64,000 nucleotides of DNA from Sclerurus mexicanus (taxonomy: Eukaryota; Chordata; Aves; Passeriformes; Furnariidae), in the NCBI GenBank assembly GCA_013396755.1, contig VWZF01005999.1:570005-634004 (forward strand). Reading direction: 5' to 3'. Position 1 is the first letter of the stretch; each line of letters starts with the position of its first letter. A program made the translations under genes and the position numbers. Positions 1 to 11,110 of this stretch are shown here, piece after piece. The notes beneath the pieces are model-generated. The model was not told where the DNA came from and made no database searches. It was given only the letters and a program-made list of their open reading frames with translations.

Positions 1-3000
1 CCACGAGGTGAATGAATCAGGATTTGTTAGGAGGAAGAGCAGATGTGCCTGGCAGCTGCTTTATGTCTTTCCTAAACATCCCAAATAAGGGACAATTTGT
101 CTCCACAGCCCCTGTGTCTCCTGCATCCTTTGGCTGCCACAGCTCTGGGAAACACAGGAAGAGTGCCCAGGAGCAAGTCCTGCCCTGGAGGTGTTACAGG
201 GGTAGAGAGAAGCTGGCACTCAGTGCCTGGGCTGTCCAGGGGTGGGACCGTCCCCCTCCCAGGGCAGGGCAAACAGAGGGGAGGCCAGAAACTCCAGTCC
301 CCAGCAATCTCTGACCCATTCATGCTTGGACACAGGGCAAGCTCAGAGCTCAGTGATGGTGCTCAGACAGGCTCCTGCTGGGCCAAGGGCGCTCCTCCAG
401 GATGCTCTGCCTGTGGGCAGCTCCTGACCCTGCTGTCTCCAGAGGCACTGGATGGGCTGTGTCCATAATCCTGCTCTGCACGGCTCCTCCTCTCCCGTTC
501 TGGCCTTCAGCTGTGTCTCAGTGTGGCCAAGGATTTGCTCAGCAGGAGATCTCTGAATTCAAGCACATGCACAACTGTTCCTTGGACGGTCAGCCCAGTT
601 TTCTTGACAAGGTGGCAAAAGTCTCCCCTTTCCCAGTGTCCCAGCACTGATTTTCCAAAGGAGCTGCAGTGTCTCCTCTGTAGATGGTCTTTAGTGGCTC
701 TGCTGAGGGCACAAATCCCTCTCTGATGCTATTCTGGAGTTTCCTGCTGCTCTATATTTACCATGGGATACTTGCATAATTTTTCACTCAGTCCTATGTA
801 GGCCACTTCTTATTTTTAAAAAGGAAGTTCAAAGTCAAACTGTTCCCAAAATCTCCTTGAAAAGTCTATTAAGGTGTGTCCCAGTTTCTTACAAGTTCTT
901 CAAGCAGAACACTCCCCCCTAAACATCCTCCTCCAGCCACCCCTCCACCACAGCACCACGGGGATCACACACCAGTAGTGTCCCCACCCAGGTGGGAACC
1001 TGCTCCATCCCTCCTGCTCCCACCAAGTGACCTCAGTGTAACTGCTGTGAGCAGGTGAGTGCTGTAGGGGACACTGTGGTGGCAGGGTGGCTGCTGTGAC
1101 CTCCTTTTGTCCTGCCCCAATGGTAACTGGCAAGAGCTCTTTGTCTTCTTCCTTTTCCCTGTGTCAGGGAAACATTCCCCGTGTAAGACCAGGACTGAAC
1201 AAGGATGTAAGAACAGGACTGGCAAGGACGTAAGAGCTCACAAGCTGGGCATTGGCCTTGAGGCACCATGGTGGACACTCGAGGTGATTTTCTGCTGGCA
1301 ATTTGGTGGCTTAATCCCACTGTGGAAGGACAATGAGCTACGGGCAGAGAGGATCTTCAAGAAGATCTGTCATTTTGCACTGAGCTTCTTCCCAGCTCTT
1401 AGAAGTGGCCTCACTGCACATGGATCATCTTTGTTCTGGGTGACCCCTTCAGAGGGGCCTCTGCAGGTCTCAGCTGTGCCCTCTCACACTCTTCACACTT
1501 AAAAAGTCCATTTGGTCTGTATTTAGATCCTAAATCCTGGCTCACTACAGGTTTCTACCTTAATTTTCCCTTTTTTTTTTTTTTTTGCAGGGATGCAGCA
1601 GAAGCAGTCCAGATCCTCCCAGGGGGTTTATTCCCATGGTCACACTGGCAGCCCCTTTCTGTGCCAGTGTCCCTGTCTGGTTTAAGAGACTTGAAAGGCA
1701 CCATCCAGCTCCACAGACAGGAATGGCCAAAGGGTGGGGAGAGACCCTGATTTCAGCTGAGCCCTCTTCGTGCCCATCTATGACCTGTTCCCCAGAAGCA
1801 GCAGTGGTGGGGAGACTGGATGTGCTGTGGGAGGTCAGACCCACAGTCCTGGCCAGCCCCCTGGACACCTGCTGTGGGGCAGGGATGGGCACAAAGCCCT
1901 GACTGAGGGTGATGAAGCCTCGATGCCGCCTGGGACAGCAGATCCCAGCAGTGCTGCCAATGTTTGCACCACGTTCAGCAGCTCTTCTGCCAAGACAGTC
2001 TCCGGAGGTGACATGGCAAGTCAGTGTGGTTTGAGTGGGAGAATGTCGCTTGTTTCCAGCCCAAGCAGATTGCCTGCTGGTGGGACCTTGCTCATTTGCT
2101 TCCATCTGAAGAATAAATAATCACTCAAGTCAGCAGCACTTCCGTGATTTGAATTTTTATTGCTTTGTTCTGCTTGTTTTGTGCTGTCTCAGTAACTGTT
2201 GGCAAAGGGCACAAAATTGCACCTCCCTGGCAGACCGGAATGAAACAGGAAGAGGCATTTCTGTGTAGAAATCCCAGAAAATGCTGTGTGCTCTAAACCC
2301 ACCCTGTGGCTGCCCCACACAGGAAAATCTCCAACTTTCCTGCTGCACACGCAGGACTGCAACCGTTCCCTCCGACATCTGCAACCAGGTCCCAGGAAAG
2401 CTTCTATCCGTTCACCAGCATCGAGGGCAAAGCTTGACCCTGCAGCAGGGCAGGCTGGTGGCATTCCCCTCCTGGGGCACCCACAGCCACCCGACACCAC
2501 TGGACTGACTTCTTAAGCCACAGGGACTCCAGTGATCTCCATCCACCCCTGTCTTGAAACCAAGGGCTGCCCCATGGCCTTGAGGGAAGGAGGAAGCAGT
2601 TTTTTGGCCGGGACGACCCTCAGGGAGCCCCAGGGCACTGGGCAGGGTCACTTGGAACAGCTCACAATATCTGCTCTGGTGCCAGCTCTGAGCCTCAGCC
2701 TCTCCCCCAGTGCCATGTCTTGCTGGGCCCAGTTCACCCATCACCATCGTTTGGGGTCCTGGGCACGACTCCTGCTCTTGGCTTCTGTCCCCCAAGGCAA
2801 CCCTGGGGTTGGAGCGGGCTGTGGGAGGCCAGGGAAGTCCTGCTTCCAAAGCTGCTCTCCCACCCACAGGAATACTCATGGCTGCTCTGAACACCGTAAA
2901 TCTGTCTGTTCCCCCTCTCTGAAATCCTTTCGGTGCCCACAGGCTCTTCCGTGCCCCTGTCCATGACTCTTCTTCTGAGTGCCAACTGGTCGTTCATGTC

Positions 3001-3308
3001 AAAACCAGATCCTCTGCTGGAGGTTTCTCTGGGCTGGCAGGAGCCCCCTGATCCTTCCTGGCCCTTGGCTCTGCTTCCCAGCCCTCTCCATGGCTGGTTC
3101 TCCTGTCCAAGCTGGACTTCTCTGTCTGTTGTTTCGTTCGCTCTGAGGGAGGAAGATACTCTTTGTGTGCAGAGGGCATCGGAGAAGAGCTGGCAATGCC
3201 ATGAGACTGGACGTGAAATGAATGCTTCACCATGATGGGATTGGTAACCCATCCCTGGCCAAGTGTCAGCTTCGCTTTACCTCTTGCTCAGTCATTTTAT
3301 TCCCAGCA
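1..3308. other. No gene seen
   Basis: GC-rich unique sequence with a T16 run at 1571-1586 and an imperfect 24-base tandem pair at 1183-1232. The open frames (up to 181 codons) show no splice context or family resemblance. Confidence 0.6.
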
Positions 3309-3415
3309 CTGGAGCAGCAACACACCCAGACAGGGATGGAGAGGGCTGTGAGTGACATCGCCAATGTCACCTCCTGGCTCACCGAGGAGACCCAAATGCT
3401 CCAGCTCCTAAAGGT
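3309..3415 (+). CDS. Isolated candidate exon, gene unknown
   Basis: TCATTTTATTCCCAG precedes and AAG/GTATGAG follows a 107-base block with one open phase, from LEQQHTQTGMERAVSD through NVTSWLTEETQMLQLLK. The spacing of Trp, Glu and Leu resembles helix A of a spectrin-type repeat, but that is only a resemblance. A tiny in-phase follower is possible at 3770-3798, then a block after 3881, but neither is convincing. No upstream exon was found. Confidence 0.35.
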
Positions 3416-3836
3416 ATGAGGGCCACATCCAAAATCAGCATGTGGCTGCCAGAAGAGATATGCCAAGGCCTTACTGGTGTCCCTCGTCTTCTGTGCCACT
3501 CTGAGCCATCCTGGGCAGAGCAGAGTGGCACCTCTGTCCTGGTGCTGGTCAGTCTGTGGTATTTGAGAATGAGTGAGATCGGCTGGATTTCAAATCAAAT
3601 GCCCCAGCCTGTGTGAACGGCCCTGCACTGAGTTCTGCTGCGGTTGGGCAGCTTTGTTGTTGCATTCCTGCTGATAAATTTGATCCGCCTGAGCCTCCGA
3701 GTGGGAAAGGGCCTTGGGAGATTTGAGCCTGCATTCCCAAGACCACCCCTCTGGTTATTTTCCACATTCAGGATGACATACCTGACTGCAAACTCCAGTA
3801 AAGGAGAACACGAGGAGCTGCCAGAGCTGGCCGGGA

Positions 3837-6182
3837 AGGTTTCCCATGCACCTGAACTTGTTCTTTGTTTTATTTACAGGTGCTTTGGGCTGTGGGTGGT
3901 CGTGCCTGCATTCCCAAAGGCCTCATCCAAGCTGGATGCACAGATGGCTGCATGGAAGTGCTGCCCCATCTCTGCACAGGGGCAAACTGAGGAGGCAACG
4001 CAGCTCAAGCAGGGATAATAATAATAATAATAACNACAGAGAAGATGAAGAAGAAGAAATGTCTTTTCTCCAGGGCTGGAGACAGAGGCCTGGAGAGAGC
4101 AGCGTGGCTGGAGCAGGTGCTTTCCTCAGCCTCGCACTTCTCCAAGGGGTATTCCAGGCTCCACCTCCCTCATGCCATGTGAGTCAACACTTCAGCCTCT
4201 TCCTGAGTGCTCAGGCAGGATGCAGATGGGACTGGAGGGAGGAGGAGCAGGCACAGGGCCAAGGCACTATCCCTGGCTAGACCCAGACCCTTCTGTCTGA
4301 CCTCCTTCTGCAGCCAGCAGCTCCCAGGACGCTGTTTGGAGCCCACAGCCCGTTGCCAGCCTCAGCTGATGGATCCAGGCAGGCTCTGGGAAAGGCTGCC
4401 CGAGTCTGGACATGGAGAAGGTGGGATCAGGAATGATCCTTCAAGGTGTCCAGCACAGAAGGGGATGATCTCTGCCTTGCTGCAATTTCTGGCTCTGCAA
4501 ACAGGGACCTGGTGCCAGGACAAATTTGGCTTTTCCCCCCGGCATCTGTCCGTGATGAGTTTCCTGGCTCGAGCAGTTTGTGCTCCGTTGAAGCTCAGCT
4601 GCACAAGGACATATTTATGTCTGTTTTCCTCAGTGCTTGAATCTCCCCAGAGACAGCAAGAAACCTGTTCCGGAGGTGTAGGACAATCTTCTGCAGCAAA
4701 TATTCTCTCTCCAGTATGAACTTGTGATGAAAGCCAAGGGAAGGTGGGTCATTTTAGTCCACGAAATCAGGAGCAGCAGGTCATCGTATGCTTGGATGGG
4801 GAGGAAGATTTGTGGGTGAAAGAGCCTGACTTGGGAGTAGATCTTCGGGTTCCAACCTCTGAGTGTTTGGGGCCTTTATAAGGTACCTCCTTCCCTCTAG
4901 GGGTGGGGGCTGGAGGGGGACAACGGGTGACATGAACAGAACTGAGGGATTCGGCCATGGGGTCTGATCCACAGCCCTGAACCGAGGAACACCTGGCAAT
5001 GCAGGAGGATGTTCTTGCAGAGGGTGAACCGGAGCAAATATCTAAGTCCACTTTTCCAACCACGTGGGTCTGGGGTGATTCTGCTGTTCTGGGTTTCCAT
5101 GGTATGTTTGGTGACTCTCCCAGACCTCACCATCAGCCTTCCCAACACAGACATGCCAGAGGCAGGGATCAGCATCTTGGGAAAGAAGGAAGATGTGTGA
5201 TGTGAAAGATTGGCTCCATCTCAAAGGACACCTTGCCATTGCCTTCCAAGGGTCTGGGTTTCACTCAGCCTTAAACAGAAGGAAGAGACTCCCTGAAGGA
5301 TGGGAGGCATGGACAGGTAATGGGGTTATTAACAGCTAAAACCATTATTAAAACCATGATCATCATCAAGTTTATTAAAATGACTCTGACTCGCTAGCCG
5401 TGTGTTAATAATGACAATACAAAGCAGACCACAGTGTTTGGGCTGACTTATAAGGTGCCGGGCATTTTCCTTCTGCACAGTCACAGTGCTGGGCCCAAAT
5501 AGCTGCTTATTTCAAGCCGGTTTGCCAAAATCACAGTGCAAACTGCCCACGAGAGCTGGGAGAGCCAGAGTGTGAGTCACGGCTGCTGTTGACACCTACA
5601 ACATCTTCCTGAATGACAGTGGATGCTAGAAATAGAAAACAATCGAGGAGGGACTGAAAGAGATAAATCACCCTAAAGCCCTGATTCATCACTTTTTTGG
5701 CCATTAGCTATGTGGGAAAAAAGTCCTTGGCCTCCACATGAACAGCCCTGTGTCTTTACCAGTGACGCAGCCGAGGAGGAGCGTTCCAGCCGACACAGAA
5801 ACACTGCGTTGTGTGGAGCTGCAGTTGTCTCCGTAGCACTGGGTATTTTTAGAAGTGGCAGGAATATTATCCGGACACTTCAGACACCTCTGCTGGTCCT
5901 TGCCCTGCCTGGTGTGCACCCAGCAAAGCCACGTGGGCCCATCAGTGGGAGAGGGAGCGTTGTGCGATGGAGGGTTTCCTGGGAAGCGTCCCGAGAAAGC
6001 CTCTTTCCTTTAAGAAGAGTTATACTTTCCACTCTTTTCCCTATCCTGAGGTCCATGTATTTCTGCAAATATGTGTTCCGGGAGAGTTTTAGCCTGTCCT
6101 TCCTTCCCTGGAAGTCAGTTTGGTTTCCATTTGTTTTATAACTAAATCAGCACATTCTCCTTGGATATGGAGCAGCAATTTT
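3837..6182. other. No gene seen; AT-rich block at 5318-5700
   Basis: Mostly unique DNA. From 5318 to 5700 it turns AT-rich and complex (CATTATTAAAACCATGATCA, GGGCTGACTTATAAGG), the style of a conserved non-coding element. That is an impression only. Confidence 0.4.
4013..4034. repeat. TAA microsatellite
   Basis: Seven or so TAA units followed by a C and a single N at 4035. Confidence 0.9.
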
Positions 6183-6745
6183 TCATAGACTCATGGAGTC
6201 ATGGAATGATTTGAGTTGGAAAGGACTTTAAAGCTCATCTCATTCCACCCCCTGCCATGGGCAGGGACACCTTCCACCAGCCCAGGGTGCTCCAACCTGG
6301 CCTTGGACACTTCCAGGGATGGGGCAGCCACAGCTTCTCTGCCCAACCTGTGCCAGGGCCTGCCCACCCTCAAAGGGAACAATTTCTCCCCAATATCCCA
6401 TCTAACCCTGCTCTCTGGCAGTGGGAAGCCATTCCCTGTGTCCTGTCCCTCCATCCCTTGTCACAAGTCCCTCCCCAGCTCTCCTGGAGCCCCTTTAGGC
6501 ACTGGAATGGGCTCTCAGGTGTCCCTGGATCCTTCTCTTCTCCAGGTGACCCCCAGCTCTCCCAGCCTGGCTCCGGAGCAGAGGGGCTCCAGCCCTTGGA
6601 GCATCTCCGTGGCATCCTCTGGACTCGCTCCAGCAGCTCCAGGTCCTTGTGCTGTTGTGCCCCAGGGCTGGAGGCAGCACAGGGCAGGTGTTTGGGTGCC
6701 GGTCACACTTGGAGCTCAATCCTGGGAGCTTCTTAGGGTTGACTG
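6183..6745 (-). mobile_element. CR1 LINE, 3' portion
   Basis: A CR1 3' end in reverse: ATGGAATGATTTGAGTTGG at the left, then the usual block with CTTCCAGGGATGGGGCAGCC and onward to GAGCATCTCCGTGG. 5'-truncated, long and well kept. Confidence 0.9.
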
Positions 6746-9326
6746 ATATGGTGCCACAGTTATTTATTATCTGCATCCCTCTCCTGGAGCCCCTGGGGAA
6801 GAATCCCAGGGGAGTGTCAGAACACCCAGCTGCAGGCCTGGAGTTGCAGCAATTTGCTTTTGTTGAAGGCCCAACCTTTGCTTTTATTATTAGCTTGATA
6901 ATTACTTTATTGTAAAAACTCGTCACCCTTGGAAGTAATTAATTTCTTGGAACCAAGCACAACAGATGGGCTTCTAATTCATTTGAAATCGCATAGGAAG
7001 CAGCAGAGGCTCTTCCTCAACGGGATAAACACGGCATTTTAACCCGACAGTTTATTCCCTTTCAGAGGTCCCAGGAAACCTCCCTTTGGGGCTTTGCTGC
7101 TGACTCAGTGCGGGGCTGAAAGGCTCCGGACGGGAGCAATTTAGGAGACATGGCCTCGCTTTAAAACCTTCTGGGCACCTTCCCTGCGGGCACAGCAGAG
7201 AGGAGCCACCCTGCTGAGGTGGCAGCTGGTGGCTGCTGGGTTTGGGGCAGATTTACGAGGCTGCCCAGGTGCAGAGGTTCCCTGCAAACAGCTGGAGCTC
7301 TCCTCCTGCCTTCTGGACAAGGAGGATTTTTCCCATATGCCAGCCCCGCTCCAGCCCCCGCCTCGCTTCCTTCTCTGCCCCAGAAATCGCTGCCCTGCGG
7401 GGCTGGGAGGGTGTTATTTCTCATCTCCTCCATGGCAAAGGTTTCCATTCATACCAAAAGCTGCCCATCTGTTCTCTGGCTTGCCGAGTCCTAAATTTGT
7501 CTTTCTCCAGCTCAAAAGCACAGCTGAACTCTTGAATATTGAGATTTGAGAGTAACCAGACAGCTGAGAGAGAGCAAAGCCCCCAGCAAGTAAAGGAAGA
7601 GGATGAAACGAGAGCAGAAGAGCTTGGGCTACGCTGAAACAAGTCGGTGAGCAGAGTGGAGGCACCTTGGGGTGCTTGGTCTTGACCAAAATCTGCCTGG
7701 GAAGGAGCCAATGAGGGAATAAATCCCAATTCCCATGCATGGGGAAAAGAGGTCGGGCATGCAGGGATCCCCTGTCCCTGGGGGGATGCAGCTCATGTCT
7801 CTGCTCTGCAATTTTGGCACCCCCAGGGCTGCTCAGCTGGAGAAACTGTGACCCCACAACCCACAGAAAAGCTGTTTGAAGAATTCCAGGAATGCTTGTA
7901 GAAATTTCTGAGGAAAATTACAGTGAAAATAGCTACTTTTTTTTTTTTTTCTTTTCCTTTGGTCAGTGGAAAAATATCCTCCCCTCCCAAATTTTTCAAT
8001 GTTTCTGCAGAAAGCAGCTCTCTTCCTGGAATGGGGTTTTTGAATTCAGTGTAAATCCAGCTCTCCCCCTGGCAGAGGGATTGTGTGGGAGGTTTCCGGC
8101 CAGTTGCTCCGTGTGTGTCGGACACGACCTGGGGGCAGATAACCGGGGCTACTGAAAACGGGCAGGAATTTCATGTGTAAGATTAAAGGTGAAATCATTC
8201 CTGCAGGAGGGATGTGTGAAGGCCCCCAAAGGCTCCCATCCAGCAGGAAGAGGTCAGGGCTTTGCTGGCTCGTGCCACCTCCCACAGATGTGCTTCATCC
8301 TGGAAGAACCATCCATCCAAAAAGCCCCTCTGTGACCACAGGGACAATTTTGGGGTGCTCTCACTTGCCCCCCAATTCACCTACTCTGGGACTATGTCAG
8401 CACTGAGAGCTTGGTGCTCATCTGCTCACAACAGGAGAGGAAACCAGGGTCCAGACCACTCGAATCCCTGACATTTTCTCCCTCTTCTTGCTGGGAATGA
8501 CCTAATCCCTGCTATTGTTTCCCACTCCACTCGAATTTCCACTCCCCCACATTTCGATTCTTTATGCAGTTCTTAAAATATTTTTTGACCTTTTCACCAG
8601 GAAAGAGGGGAGACCTGACAATGCTGTTCTTGTCCTGTTTGGGGAAAGGTCATTCCTCTGCAAGAGATTTTTGTTCTGTTTATACAGAACTTAGCAAAGG
8701 GAAGAAAAATGTGAGTTAATTCATGCTGAGGAATAAGCAGATTTGCATGTTCCAGCCCTCGCTGCTGCTGCGCTGCTCTGCCCTCTCTGCTGCCCTTAAT
8801 CTGGTGGATTAAGACCAGTCTGGATCTGCCAACCCTGCCTGTGAATTTATTCCTAAAATAGTGAAGCAGATGCAGCCTTGGAAAGAGGAGCAAATCACAG
8901 CTGTATCATCACCTTCTTGAAACCTCATGCCGACTTTTCTGCTGTTTTTGACTGCAAAAATCAAAAGATTCTCTCTTTGGCTGGGACTTGTCTAAACCCC
9001 TTTGTGATCCCCACTGCTGGGAACTCTTTCTTCTGTGTAGGTGACCCTTTGACCCCAATCCAATCCAATTTATGGAGGCATTTTTTCTTAGGAGCTCAGT
9101 ACACAGCTCCTTGGAGAACACATCCAAGGACAACCCTTCCAGGTGGCCTGAAGTTTTCTCCGTGCCCCTCTCCTTCCAGCCACCAGAGTGTGAGGAACCC
9201 ACTTCAAGAACTTCATTGAGATGCTCAGCTCTTAGGGACATAAGTGGGCTTGTAGGACTGACATGAGGGATTTGGTGCATTAAAAATGGTATGAAGATCC
9301 ATGGTGATGATAGAAACCCTGGAGAG
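6746..9326. other. No gene seen; AT-rich block at 6835-7060
   Basis: 6835-7060 has homeodomain-like cores (TTATTAGCTTGATAATTAC, GTAATTAATTTC). A T-run is at 7937-7950. The rest is unremarkable. Confidence 0.4.
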
Positions 9327-9370
9327 CTCTCTCTCCTCTCCTCTCCTCTCCTCTCCTCTCCTCTCCTCTC
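9327..9370. repeat. CTCTC pentamer microsatellite, left flank of the gap
   Basis: Pure CTCCT/CTCTC repeats run straight into the gap. On the other side (9575-9590) the sequence is still C/T only but less regular. Confidence 0.95.
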
Positions 9371-9574
9371 NNNNNNNNNNNNNNNNNNNNNNNNNNNNNN
9401 NNNNNNNNNNNNNNNNNNNNNNNNNNNNNNNNNNNNNNNNNNNNNNNNNNNNNNNNNNNNNNNNNNNNNNNNNNNNNNNNNNNNNNNNNNNNNNNNNNNN
9501 NNNNNNNNNNNNNNNNNNNNNNNNNNNNNNNNNNNNNNNNNNNNNNNNNNNNNNNNNNNNNNNNNNNNNNNNNN
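9371..9574. other. Assembly gap of 204 N
   Basis: A run of unknown bases inside a pyrimidine repeat. Its length may be an estimate. Confidence 1.
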
Positions 9575-9590
9575 TCCCCTCCCCTCTCCC

Positions 9591-10696
9591 TTGGCAGAGT
9601 TGTGGTCAGAAAAGGCAGAGATGTTCTCAATGGTGTTAAGGGCTGAGCAATGAGACCAGAAATGTGGAGGATTTATGAAGTCCTCCTACACTTTCCCAGG
9701 CCAACATTTGAGGATGCACCAGCTGAACTTTGCTCCTCATCAGAATCTCTCAACATCCTGACTTTCACCACAATACCAAGACAAAGCTGCGCTTGGAGAC
9801 ACCTCACCTGCCCCAGCTCCAGCTTCACTGTCCCTTCTCGTGGGGAGAGGACCTGTCAGCACTGCCAGCTGCAGTGACGACCATGGGCTGCGTGTCCCTC
9901 ATGTGGCCCGGAGTGTTGACAGTCTGCCCAAAACTGCTCTGTGGGGCAGGGAATGTTCTTTATTTTCTCATCTCCCTTTGGTCCTGCACGTCTGATGGTG
10001 CAAAGTTACCGGAAACCACGTGCAGCAAGGAAGACTGGACATAATCCCTGTGGGATGGTGCATCCGATTTTTCCTACTCCAGGTTCCTGTGGCAGCTTCC
10101 AAATCTCCTTATCCTTTGGCGTGACAGAGTTAAAGCAATTGGCTTAAAAGGAATCACAGCACGGATACAGTATAAACCCAGACACGGGATATAAAAAGCC
10201 TGCTTCTAAATTTAAACCTCTGTTAAAAGCTAATTTAGGCTGCTAATTATACTAAAAATGCATGAGCGCCAAATTTGCCAATTAAAAGTTAATTAAACGA
10301 AAACTCAGTGAGCTTCAATTTGTCAGTTAAATCCATCTGCTTCCTGCAGCTTCCTGCAATCCCAGAGCTTCAAAGCTCTCCCTGCAATGGGAACCATTCT
10401 CCGAGCCGTGACAATCAGACAGATGTCCAAATCCCTCGAAAAAGCCCAACGCTCCCTGAAACCCAGGCACAATTAGCAGGCTCAGCCTTTGGGAACGTGC
10501 CCAAACATCTCACAACCCATGTGGCCTATTAGGAGCTGGAATTTCTGGACAGGCTGACTTGGTGCTGGATCCCTTCCCAGCTCCCTGCCTGTGCTGGACC
10601 TGTGCAGGGGTCCCAAATCCAGCAGGTCTGCAGCAGGCAGCCCAATTAATGGCACTGCTCTCATTAAAACGACTCTGTTTTCCAGCAGCACAGGGT
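9591..10696. other. No gene seen; AT-rich block at 10130-10345
   Basis: 10130-10345 is dense in TAATTA-type words (GCTGCTAATTATAC, CCAATTAAAAGTTAATTAAA), a candidate enhancer-like conserved element. Confidence 0.4.
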
Positions 10697-11110
10697 CTCA
10701 GAGAATCCCAGAATATGCCGAGTTGGAAGGGACCCACAAGGATCATCCAGTCCGACCCCCAGCCCTGCCCAGGCCCATCCCCAAGAGTCACCCCCTGTGC
10801 CCCAGAGCATCATCCAAACCCTCCTGGAGCTCTGGCAGCCTTGGGGCTGTGCCCACTGCCCTGGGGAGCTGGTCAGTGCCCACCACCCTCTGGGGGAAGA
10901 GCCTTTCCCTGAGATCCCACCTGACCCTGCCCTGGCACAGCTCCAGCCCTTTCCTGGGTGCTGTCACTGTCACACAGAGCAGAGATCAGAGCCTGCCCCT
11001 CCTCTGCCCCTCCCCAGGAAGGTGTCCCTGCAATGAGGTCTCCCCTCAGTCTCCTCTTCTCCAGCTGGACACCCCAAGTGCCCTCAAATCTGCCCCATCC
11101 TCTGCCCATC
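10697..11110 (-). mobile_element. CR1 LINE, 3' portion
   Basis: It starts with AGAATCCCAGAATATGCCG and runs through CATCATCCAAACCCTCCTGG and CTCCTCTTCTCCAGCTGG. It belongs to the same CR1 subgroup as the copies at 17505, 33705, 42553, 48727, 49985 and 56763. Confidence 0.9.

Noticed and set aside
9280..9653. Open frames spanning the N run
   Set aside because: They consist mostly of unknown residues.
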